This document shows positions 1-5,242 of a stretch of 6,689 nt of DNA, in pieces. The DNA is from CAYXVJ01 sp964558445 (lineage in GTDB: Bacteria; Bacillota; Clostridia; Saccharofermentanales; Fastidiosipilaceae). The stretch covers positions 1 to 6,689 of the forward strand of contig CAZLEA010000068.1 in assembly GCA_964558445.1 (NCBI GenBank), read 5' to 3'. The position numbers were made by a program, and so were the translations under genes. The notes below the pieces were generated by a model. The model had not been told where the DNA came from. It was given only the letters and a program-made list of their open reading frames with translations, and did not search any database. Position 1 is the first letter of the stretch, and each line of letters opens with the position of its first letter.

Positions 1-108
1 ACGATCATCTTGTCGTCGTCCGTGCTCTATGAGCTTATCGGTCCCGCCTGCGCGAAGATTGCGCTTGTCCGATCCGGTTCGATCGATCCCGAACGCTTGA
101 TTCATTAA
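1..108 (+). CDS. C-terminal end of a probable cation:proton antiporter (partial)
   Basis: The first 35 codons run open from the window edge to a TAA at 106-108, so the start lies upstream. The visible tail is hydrophobic, with the core LYELIGPACAKIAL followed by a short polar end. This resembles the last transmembrane helix of Na+/H+ exchanger-like cation:proton antiporters of Firmicutes, where a [LI]YE[LI]xGP motif is followed by KxAL. Such proteins exchange a monovalent cation for protons across the cytoplasmic membrane. The family assignment rests on recalled similarity over a short stretch, so another multi-pass transporter remains possible. No U-tailed hairpin follows the stop, so some read-through into the oxidoreductase gene 136 nt downstream is possible. 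Confidence 0.55.
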   Translation, partial: TIILSSSVLYELIGPACAKIALVRSGSIDPERLIH

Positions 109-171
109 GGGGGAGAAATGGGTCGGTTTCGAACACTTTGCTTGCTTAAATCTCATTCGTTTCCGCTACTA

Positions 172-180
172 TGCTATAGT
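172..180 (+). promoter_or_regulatory. Extended -10 promoter for the oxidoreductase gene
   Basis: The sequence TGCTATAGT is an extended -10 element (TGn followed by TATAGT, five of six matches to TATAAT). No good -35 lies 16-18 nt upstream, as is normal for extended -10 promoters. The expected transcript start is near 187, giving a leader of about 58 nt that contains the hairpin at 192-215. It is placed correctly for the operon starting at 245. Confidence 0.45.
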
Positions 181-191
181 GGGAAGCAGTG

Positions 192-215
192 AGCTACCTA
201 GGTGTTTGGGTAGCT
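192..215 (+). repeat. Inverted repeat in the oxidoreductase leader
   Basis: Seven-base arms AGCTACC (192-198) and GGTAGCT (209-215) flank a 10-nt loop. The left arm overlaps a separate perfect 8-bp palindrome, ACCTAGGT (196-203). The site lies 12-35 nt downstream of the -10 element. It could act as a repressor operator or as a small 5'-UTR hairpin. No T-run follows, so it is not an intrinsic terminator. Confidence 0.4.
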
Positions 216-244
216 AATCAGCTAAGAAGTGGATGAGGTGGACT

Positions 245-1405
245 ATGATTCGTGTAGCCGTAGTAGGGACGGGTGGGATCTCCGTAGCACATATCGCAGG
301 TCTCATGACCTTCCCCGAGCGATGTAAGATTGTGGCGCTCTGTGATATCTATCCGGAGAAGGCGGAGGCGCTGAAACAGGCCAACGGCCTCGATTGCGAG
401 GTGTTCGACAACCATGAAGCGATGCTGGCCGCAGGGCTTGATATCGACCTGGTTCATGTCTGTACGCCGCCCTATGTGCATGCCGAGATTGCGATCAATT
501 CGATGAATGCAGGTTGTAACGTGCTGGTCGAGAAGCCGATGGCTACATGCCTCGCCGAGTGTGATGCGATGCTGGAAGCGGAAGCCAGGAATCAGGTGAC
601 GATGGCCTGTGTGGCCCAGAACCGTTTCCGTGATTCGATCAGTAAGCTCAAGGGGGTGCTGGACAGCGGCCTCGTCGGTAAGCTGAACTGTGCGCATATC
701 AACTCGTACTGGTGGCGTGGGCACAACTACTACGATCTGTGGTGGAGAGGCACATGGGAGAAGGAGGGCGGTGGCCCGACGCTGAACCATGCGGTGCACC
801 ATATCGATATGTTGAATTGGATGGAAGGCGAGCTACCGACCGAAGTCAACGCGATGCTGACGAACGTGATGCACGATAACTCCGAGGTGGAGGATCTGTC
901 GCTGGCGTCCGCTCTGTATGCAGACGGTAGCCTCGCCCAGATCACGAGTTCGGTCGTCCATCATGGCGAGGAGCAGGGCCTGGTCCTGCAGTGCGCCGAT
1001 GCGAAGATCGCGGCTCCCTGGGATGTGAAGGCGGATATACAGATTGCCAACGGCTTCTGGAAGGAAGGCGGGAACAAGGATCTGGTCGATGAGATCAATG
1101 CCTACTATGAGGCGATTCCGGCGCTGGAGCATGAGGGGCATACGGGCCAGATCGAGAATCTCCTGACGGCGCTCGAGACGGGCGAGAAGACCCTGATCAC
1201 GGGAATTGACGGGCGTAATACGGTTGAGGTCATCACGGCGATCTACAAGGCGGGAATTGAGAAGAAGACCGTCTCGCTGCCGCTGGACAAGACCGACGCG
1301 TTCTACACGTTTGACGGTATCCTCCGAAATGCTGTTCGCTTCCATGAGAAGACAGGCTCGATCGAGAATTTCGAGGAACAAGATATTACGCTTGGGAATT
1401 ACTAG
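245..1405 (+). CDS. Gfo/Idh/MocA family NAD(P)-dependent oxidoreductase
   Basis: This is a predicted cytoplasmic oxidoreductase of 386 residues that would oxidise or reduce a sugar, inositol or related polyol using NAD(P). The N-terminal Rossmann domain starts with the dinucleotide loop VVGTGGIS (residues 6-13), has an acidic residue after strand 2 (D34, often seen with NAD preference), and carries the family signature VEKPMA (95-100), whose Lys97 is the usual catalytic or binding lysine. The C-terminal half has GGGPTLNHAVHHID (175-188), matching the family's GGG...H..D active-site segment. H185 sits where the catalytic His is expected, while the usual Asp four residues earlier is Asn181, a variant common in several subfamilies. 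A Trp/Tyr-rich stretch (155-171) precedes it. An in-frame ATG at 233 exists, but ATG 245 was chosen because AGGTGG lies just upstream and the Rossmann strand then begins at residue 2. The substrate is unknown. The downstream DUF898 gene follows closely and is probably cotranscribed. Confidence 0.9.
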   Translation: MIRVAVVGTGGISVAHIAGLMTFPERCKIVALCDIYPEKAEALKQANGLDCEVFDNHEAMLAAGLDIDLVHVCTPPYVHAEIAINSMNAGCNVLVEKPMATCLAECDAMLEAEARNQVTMACVAQNRFRDSISKLKGVLDSGLVGKLNCAHINSYWWRGHNYYDLWWRGTWEKEGGGPTLNHAVHHIDMLNWMEGELPTEVNAMLTNVMHDNSEVEDLSLASALYADGSLAQITSSVVHHGEEQGLVLQCADAKIAAPWDVKADIQIANGFWKEGGNKDLVDEINAYYEAIPALEHEGHTGQIENLLTALETGEKTLITGIDGRNTVEVITAIYKAGIEKKTVSLPLDKTDAFYTFDGILRNAVRFHEKTGSIENFEEQDITLGNY

Positions 1406-1425
1406 GGGAAGTGGAGGAGATGAAC

Positions 1426-1740
1426 GTGCAATCATATTTCGATGGTGGCTTGTTCCAATTGATTGGGTATAGGATCCTGGGGTTCATCGTGACCCTGGCG
1501 ACAGCGGGGATCTGCTACCCCTGGGCCTTCTGCATGGTCTATCGCTGGGAGGCGAGGCATACGGTGATAAACGGTTATCGCTTGCGCTTCGATGGGACAG
1601 CTGTGGGTTTGTTCGGGCAGTGGATCAAGTGGCTACTCTTGACGTTTATCACGTGTGGAATCTATGGCTTCTGGCTGCAGATTAAGCTCAAGCAGTGGAA
1701 GACGAGAAACACGAATTTCGCGTATCCGATTGCTTACTAG
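1426..1740 (+). CDS. Small DUF898-family membrane protein
   Basis: This is a small integral membrane protein of unknown function in the DUF898 (YjgN-like) group, recognised by FDGTA, GLFG.W, GIYGFW and W..R.T. It has two hydrophobic segments, near residues 17-39 and 66-86. The chain is a tandem duplication: residues 5-46 and 55-96 match at a constant 50-residue offset, sharing FDG, L, G, I, T, T, GI, W, W, R and T. Longer family members have more membrane segments, so this is a minimal two-unit form. Three starts are possible: GTG 1411, ATG 1420 and GTG 1426. GTG 1426 is preferred because GGAGGAG at 1413-1419 then sits at a good distance and the protein begins QSYFDGG, as I recall for relatives. 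ATG 1420 would add two residues. The gene follows the oxidoreductase stop by about 20 nt and should share its transcript. Confidence 0.8.
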   Translation: MQSYFDGGLFQLIGYRILGFIVTLATAGICYPWAFCMVYRWEARHTVINGYRLRFDGTAVGLFGQWIKWLLLTFITCGIYGFWLQIKLKQWKTRNTNFAYPIAY

Positions 1741-1788
1741 ACTTCGGAGTCACCGATACTTGACGAGAAATAATTATATATATAACGA

Positions 1789-1830
1789 AGTGAAGCCGGT
1801 TACCCAGATCTCTTGGGTACCGGCTTCGCT
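1789..1830. terminator. Strong hairpin between convergent genes, probable bidirectional terminator
   Basis: A long GC-rich stem pairs GAAGCCGGT plus ACCCA (1792-1806, one bulged T at 1801) with TGGGTACCGGCTTC (1814-1827). It extends outward through a G-T wobble to 1789 and 1830, with a loop of about seven bases. It sits between the forward DUF898 gene (stop 1740) and the reverse lipoprotein gene (stop 1867). Neither side has a clean U-run. The reverse-strand exit is AT-rich (TTATATATATAATT), while the forward exit is not, so termination may be better for the reverse gene. Confidence 0.65.
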
Positions 1831-1866
1831 CGTCCACACGTCGTCTAGCCCGTGGGTCTTGTTTAT

Positions 1867-2604
1867 CTAGTCGCCTGGGAATAATCCGCCGAACAAGTCG
1901 CTCCAATCGATCTCTTCGTCGACTTCGACTTCCTTACCACTCTGATCGACATACTTGATATCAACTTCTGTCATCTCGCCACCCATGCTGTTGAACATCT
2001 GGTACATGGCCGATATGCTGTGGAAGGCGAGTGTGCTGAGTCGATCGATCGCGTTGAACTTCTTCGGATCGACGGTGATCAGGATCTCGCTTACGTCATC
2101 GTTGTACTTGATATCGAGGATCGAGTTGTCCTTGTTATCGATCAGTTCCTTGGCCAATTCGTCAAGGGACTTCTTGTACTCGTCTAAGAGCTCTTGTTGC
2201 TTCTCCTTCGTAATACCGTAGGTGATGGATCCATCCGGGTTTCGTTTGAAGAAGTCATAGCCGCTGTCGCCGAGGCTGTCTTCGAAATCATCGACGTCCA
2301 TCTCCTTCGCAAGCTCTGCGGGGATTGTGAGCTCGAGGAAGAATTCGCTGTCGTTGTCACCTGCGTTGCCCTTGTTATCGTCCTTCTTACCGGTCTCCTT
2401 CGGATCGTTCTTCTTCTGATCGTCTTGTTGTTTGTCGTCCGGTGCGTCGGTATCGTCGTTTAGAATCTCTGTGTTGCCGCTAGTGGGTCTCGTACGACCG
2501 GCGACTTCACGACCGACAATTCTGCTGATATTCCTGGCTACTCCGCAACCCGATAGTAGTAATATGAGTAGCATGGCCATAGTCGCGCTGATAAATCTCT
2601 TCAT
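1867..2604 (-). CDS. Uncharacterised acidic lipoprotein
   Basis: This 245-residue protein is predicted to be exported and lipid-anchored on the outer face of the cytoplasmic membrane. It starts MKR, has a hydrophobic core (residues 7-17) and a clear lipobox LSGC with the lipidated Cys at 20. Residues about 45-86 form a low-complexity linker rich in Asp, Lys, Gln and Asn. A folded domain of mixed alpha/beta character follows (about 88-230), with segments such as DGSITYGITKEKQ and an amphipathic Lys/Glu/Leu-rich helix around 134-159. The general plan recalls uncharacterised gut-Firmicutes lipoproteins with a GSATYxMTKKQ-like segment, but I do not know a function or family name. The start is firm: on the reverse strand a run GAGGGGGGG (complement of 2612-2620) precedes the ATG by seven bases. 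The DUF3842 gene lies 220 nt upstream on the same strand, but a separate promoter is likely. Confidence 0.8.
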   Translation of the reverse strand: MKRFISATMAMLLILLLSGCGVARNISRIVGREVAGRTRPTSGNTEILNDDTDAPDDKQQDDQKKNDPKETGKKDDNKGNAGDNDSEFFLELTIPAELAKEMDVDDFEDSLGDSGYDFFKRNPDGSITYGITKEKQQELLDEYKKSLDELAKELIDNKDNSILDIKYNDDVSEILITVDPKKFNAIDRLSTLAFHSISAMYQMFNSMGGEMTEVDIKYVDQSGKEVEVDEEIDWSDLFGGLFPGD

Positions 2605-2611
2605 TTCTATA

Positions 2612-2620
2612 CCCCCCCTC
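2612..2620 (-). promoter_or_regulatory. Poly-G ribosome binding site of the lipoprotein gene
   Basis: The reverse strand reads GAGGGGGGG, with seven consecutive G bases, seven nt before the ATG at 2604. This fixes the start codon. A homopolymer of this length inside an SD site could slip and change spacing or pairing. Confidence 0.6.
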
Positions 2621-2646
2621 GTGAATCGAAGTTTAATTGTACCTTG

Positions 2647-2652
2647 ATTATA
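2647..2652 (-). promoter_or_regulatory. Possible -10 box for the lipoprotein gene
   Basis: The reverse strand carries a perfect TATAAT (complement of 2647-2652), about 43 nt before the lipoprotein ATG, in AT-rich DNA. No convincing -35 is seen 16-18 nt further upstream and there is no TG extension, so the call is tentative. Confidence 0.35.
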
Positions 2653-2824
2653 TTGAGCATTTGATAAGCATACGGTCTCATAAGCTACAAAAGTTAATAT
2701 TGAAATTATCTATTAGTCAAATTGGGGGTATAATCGGCTGAAATGAATAACTGTGGTGAATGGAAACGGATATAAACAAGGCGTTAAAACAAGGCAAGTA
2801 ATCATCGGCATGTGAGATATGAAA

Positions 2825-3268
2825 TCAGCTCTTGTTTATGGATTCATCCATACAGTTCTCGCGAACGATCCTCACCGCATCACTTAGGTAATCTGTTAGG
2901 GCTAGATCGGGTAATCCGGCTATCGTAACATGCTTGTTCTGGACCGGTATGAGTATACGTTCGGCAGAGCTCTCTATGACCGCCATCGCCATCTTCGGTG
3001 ATATCTCTCCATGCATGGCGTTGGCTAGAATCACGCCAATCGGACCCACGATAATATCTGCTCTGGCACAGTTGAAACTCCAAGCATTCTCTCCTGTGGC
3101 ACCGGCCGTGACACCTGCCCTCATCATATTGGATGTCGCAGCGGCATTCGTGCCGACCACGATCAAGTCTGCGTTCAGCCTCTCGGCTACTAGGCGCTCG
3201 GCGATCTGTCTGCCTACGCCTCCGCCTTGTCCGTCCAATATCACAAGCAATCTCTTGTTCGTCGCCAT
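2825..3268 (-). CDS. DUF3842 family protein, Rossmann-like, unknown function
   Basis: This is a 147-residue soluble protein matching the DUF3842 family of Clostridia, with no established function. Its conserved blocks in order are: a first strand with a glycine-rich loop, VILDGQGGGVG (residues 9-19), suggesting nucleotide or phosphate binding; VVGTNAAATSNMMRAG (37-52); TGENA (58-62); DIIVGPIGVILANAMHGEISPKMA (71-94, interpreted as a helix start after a strand); and a C-terminal ILIP strand followed by IAGLPDLALTDYL. The length is normal for the family. There is no signal peptide or membrane segment, so it should be cytoplasmic. The start at 3268 is preceded on the reverse strand by AAGGATGGGGAT, which provides an SD. 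The gene is divergent from the ABC importer operon with 311 nt between the starts. A role linked to the importer is possible but inferred from position only. Confidence 0.85.
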   Translation of the reverse strand: MATNKRLLVILDGQGGGVGRQIAERLVAERLNADLIVVGTNAAATSNMMRAGVTAGATGENAWSFNCARADIIVGPIGVILANAMHGEISPKMAMAVIESSAERILIPVQNKHVTIAGLPDLALTDYLSDAVRIVRENCMDESINKS

Positions 3269-3299
3269 ACTCGATCCCCATCCTTGTTTGATTTCTGCT

Positions 3300-3309
3300 T
3301 AGTATACTA
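3300..3309. promoter_or_regulatory. Palindrome between divergent genes, possible operator
   Basis: TAGTATACTA is a perfect 10-bp palindrome located 32 nt before the DUF3842 start codon. On the reverse strand it overlaps -10-like sequences (TATAGT, TATACT), so a bound regulator could block that promoter. The regulator is unknown. Confidence 0.3.
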
Positions 3310-3329
3310 TACCTATAATAGTCGATTCG

Positions 3330-3358
3330 TTGACACCCCTATACTCGGATGCTACCAT
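3330..3358 (+). promoter_or_regulatory. Sigma-A-like promoter directed toward the importer operon
   Basis: A perfect -35 TTGACA (3330-3335) is followed, after the ideal 17-nt spacer, by TACCAT (3353-3358), which matches four of six -10 bases. The predicted transcript start is near 3365, just before the hairpin at 3371. A second possible promoter is TTGTAT (3420-3425) with AT-rich -10 candidates at 3442-3449. Confidence 0.4.
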
Positions 3359-3370
3359 TACTTCGAATTG

Positions 3371-3391
3371 ATCTGCAAGAAGCAGATTTTT
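3371..3391 (+). terminator. Intrinsic terminator or attenuator 1
   Basis: A perfect 6-bp stem ATCTGC (3371-3376) and GCAGAT (3382-3387) with the five-base loop AAGAA runs directly into five T bases (3387-3391). The polarity is forward; the reverse strand has no T-run after the stem. No forward gene lies immediately upstream, so it would act on a transcript beginning in this gap or on antisense transcription from the DUF3842 region. Confidence 0.55.
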
Positions 3392-3488
3392 GTGCTCAGA
3401 AGAGTGCGCCCACCGGGATTTGTATCCCTATTACTTATATATATTTAATAGAAATCATCTAATGGAAACATGAAGTTTCTCGCTGACC

Positions 3489-3523
3489 AGAAGGTACGCT
3501 GTTTATCAGGGGCCTTCTTTTTT
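3489..3523 (+). terminator. Intrinsic terminator or attenuator 2, before the binding-protein gene
   Basis: The stem AGAAGG (3489-3494) pairs with CCTTCT (3513-3518) and is followed by six T bases (3518-3523). The 18-nt loop can hold a small inner CTG/CAG helix (3499-3501 with 3507-3509). An alternative pairing, CTGA (3483-3486) with TCAG (3506-3509), would overlap it. It lies 57 nt before the binding-protein start, as expected for a leader attenuator. A simple terminator is the alternative reading. Confidence 0.55.
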
Positions 3524-3579
3524 GTGCTTATCAAGATTAGGTTTACCCCATGCGAATTTAGAAGAAGAGGATCGAATAA

Positions 3580-5214
3580 GTGAGAAGTAGAATGAAGAAG
3601 CGTTATAGAGCGATACTTGCGATGGCCCTATCTGTGGCAGTACTGGCCGGCTGTGGCAGCACGAGCGGTCCCGGGACATCCCCCTCGGGATCTGCCGCGC
3701 CAAGTTCCGAAGCGGGTAGCGATATTGGCACAGATGGATCCATCGTGGCTTATGTGGGTACCAATATCTTCGATAGCAGCCTAGACCCCATCAAGGGCGC
3801 CATGAGCTACGGCTATTCCTTCACCAATGCGGCATTGATCAAGGTGAATCGGGGCTCATCTTATGTAGGTGATATGGCCACGGATTGGAGTATCAGCGAG
3901 GATGCCCTGGTCTATACGTTTACGCTGAGAGATGGCGTGAAGTTCAGTGACGGTACGATTATGACCGCCGAAGATGTTGTCTTCACCTACCAGAGCGTAC
4001 AAGAGAATCAGGCCCATAACGAGAACATCGATCTGAGCCGCTTGGCATCGGTTATGGCCGAGGATGAGCATACCGTTGTCTTCACACTGACCGAAGCATA
4101 TTCTCCCTTCCTCGATACCACAGCCATGCTGGGCATTGTGCCAAGTGACGGCTATGACAGTACAGCGTTCGATCAGATACCCATCGGGACGGGCCCGTGG
4201 AAGGTCGTGCAGTACGATCCGAATCAGCAGATTATTGTTGAGCCTAACGAGTACTACTATGAGGGTGTAGCTAGTATCGGTCGCATCACGCTCGTGTATA
4301 TGGACAACGACGCAGCTCTATCGGCGGCGAGAAGCGGACAGCTCGATGTCGTGATGGTCAATCCGAACTATGCCGATCAGACAGTAGACGGCATGACGAT
4401 GGTGGCGCTTGAGACCATGGATATTCGTAACGTCAGTCTGCCTGTGAATCCGGAGACGGAGCATGAGGGCCAAACAGTTGGCAACAACGTCACCTGTGAT
4501 CCTGCCGTGCGCGAGGCGCTTGCGATCGGTATCGATCGAGCGACCATAATCGAGCATGCGTTTAACGGCGTGGGTAAACCGGCCACCGGTTTCACCGATA
4601 ACCTGGTTTGGGCAAGTGGAGCAACTTATGAAGATAATCGCAGAGCCGAAGCTATAAGCCTCCTAGAGAGCGCCGGTTGGGTAGACGAAGATGGCGATGG
4701 CATCCGCGAGAGAGACGGCATCTCCTGCGAGTTTGACGTATATGCTGCAGAAGATCGCTACGTACTGGCCGCTGCGCTAGCCGAGGATGCCAAGGAACTT
4801 GGTATCAAGATCAATCCGCATTCGTCTAGCTGGGACGAGATCTCGGACAATATGAACACATCAGCTGTGGTCTGGGGTTGGGGACAGTACAGCCCTACTG
4901 TGCTGGCTTCGCTGTTTGACTCCGCCTTTGCATATACAGGTGGCTATGACAACGTGGTCGCGTATCAGAATCCGGACGTAGACCAGATGATCGCAAACGC
5001 CTTGGCGAAGACCGACCAAGCCGCTGCCGTAGCCGATTGGCAAGCGGTGCAGACCCTCGCCGACGCCGATTTCCCCTACCTCTATATTGTGAACATAGAG
5101 CATTGTTACTTCGTCAGCGACAAGCTGAATATCTCCGTCGATACGCAGATTCCGCACCCTCACGGTCACGGCTCGCCCATCATCTGCAATATGAAGGATT
5201 GGACCTTGAAGTAG
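3580..5214 (+). CDS. ABC transporter substrate-binding lipoprotein, family 5 (DppA/OppA/NikA-like)
   Basis: This 544-residue protein is the extracytoplasmic solute receptor of an ABC importer. After a basic N-terminus and hydrophobic core comes the lipobox LAGC, with the lipidated Cys at 25, then a Ser/Gly/Pro-rich linker to about residue 50. The mature part shows family 5 landmarks: LRDGVKFSDGTIMTAEDVVFTY (116-137, the conserved SBP_bac_5 signature), GTGPWKV near 205, a central segment with VREALAIGIDR, and GWVDEDGDGIRERDG (366-380), a common acidic loop in this family. The length is typical. The C-terminus has HPHGHG (526-531), which suggests metal or metal-chelate binding, but peptide or sugar substrates are equally allowed by the family. 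GTG 3580 was chosen because AAGAGGA lies about nine nt upstream; ATG 3592 is an alternative that keeps the lipobox. It is the first gene of the importer operon, with a structured leader upstream. Confidence 0.9.
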   Translation: MRSRMKKRYRAILAMALSVAVLAGCGSTSGPGTSPSGSAAPSSEAGSDIGTDGSIVAYVGTNIFDSSLDPIKGAMSYGYSFTNAALIKVNRGSSYVGDMATDWSISEDALVYTFTLRDGVKFSDGTIMTAEDVVFTYQSVQENQAHNENIDLSRLASVMAEDEHTVVFTLTEAYSPFLDTTAMLGIVPSDGYDSTAFDQIPIGTGPWKVVQYDPNQQIIVEPNEYYYEGVASIGRITLVYMDNDAALSAARSGQLDVVMVNPNYADQTVDGMTMVALETMDIRNVSLPVNPETEHEGQTVGNNVTCDPAVREALAIGIDRATIIEHAFNGVGKPATGFTDNLVWASGATYEDNRRAEAISLLESAGWVDEDGDGIRERDGISCEFDVYAAEDRYVLAAALAEDAKELGIKINPHSSSWDEISDNMNTSAVVWGWGQYSPTVLASLFDSAFAYTGGYDNVVAYQNPDVDQMIANALAKTDQAAAVADWQAVQTLADADFPYLYIVNIEHCYFVSDKLNISVDTQIPHPHGHGSPIICNMKDWTLK

Positions 5215-5242
5215 ACCAGATCATCTAGAAGGAAGAATTCGT

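Larger units (their letters stand above)
2605..2824. other. AT-rich gap between two reverse-strand genes
   Basis: This 220-nt gap has no convincing gene. It holds the lipoprotein SD and possible -10. A forward-strand TATAAT lies at 2729-2734 without a good -35. A direct repeat AAACAAGGC occurs at 2774-2782 and 2787-2795, 13 nt apart. I find no U-tailed hairpin after the DUF3842 stop, so its transcript may run into the lipoprotein gene. Confidence 0.5.
3269..3579. other. Divergent intergenic region and structured importer leader
   Basis: This 311-nt stretch separates the DUF3842 gene from the importer operon. It contains a 10-bp palindrome (3300-3309), a sigma-A-like forward promoter (3330-3358), a U-tailed hairpin (3371-3391) and a hairpin GTGCTC/GAGTGC with two wobble pairs (3392-3407). 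It also holds a hairpin GGGAT/ATCCC (3415-3428), an AT-rich stretch that could be a second promoter -10 (3436-3449), and a second U-tailed hairpin (3489-3523). The only open frame of note is a 37-codon ORF (3470-3583) that is probably fortuitous. I could not match the region to a known riboswitch class. Confidence 0.6.

Noticed and set aside
118..192. 24-codon ORF starting at ATG 118 after a purine-rich SD-like run
   Set aside because: The spacing to the ATG is only about two nt, the peptide has no recognisable character, and it overlaps the promoter of the next gene.
218..1435. Long reverse-strand open frames of about 200 codons opposite the oxidoreductase
   Set aside because: They are antisense shadows of a gene with clear family motifs, and their translations are Arg/His-rich without any domain.
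2729..2734. Forward-strand TATAAT suggesting an antisense RNA to DUF3842
   Set aside because: There is no acceptable -35 at the right distance and no TG extension. A single -10 match in AT-rich DNA is weak.
2880..3302. Open frames overlapping DUF3842 in other frames and on the forward strand
   Set aside because: The DUF3842 frame matches a known family along its full length, and the alternatives have no family features.
3365..3525. Known riboswitch or T-box in the importer leader
   Set aside because: I could not find the T-box AGGGTGG/ACCGCG motif, the B12 box, or hallmarks of SAM, TPP, glycine, NiCo or fluoride classes by eye. It is kept only as an uncharacterised candidate.
4681..4719. 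EF-hand or dockerin-like calcium loop (DEDGDGIRERDG) in the binding protein
   Set aside because: This acidic loop is common in family 5 binding proteins and is not by itself evidence of a calcium domain or of a dockerin fusion.
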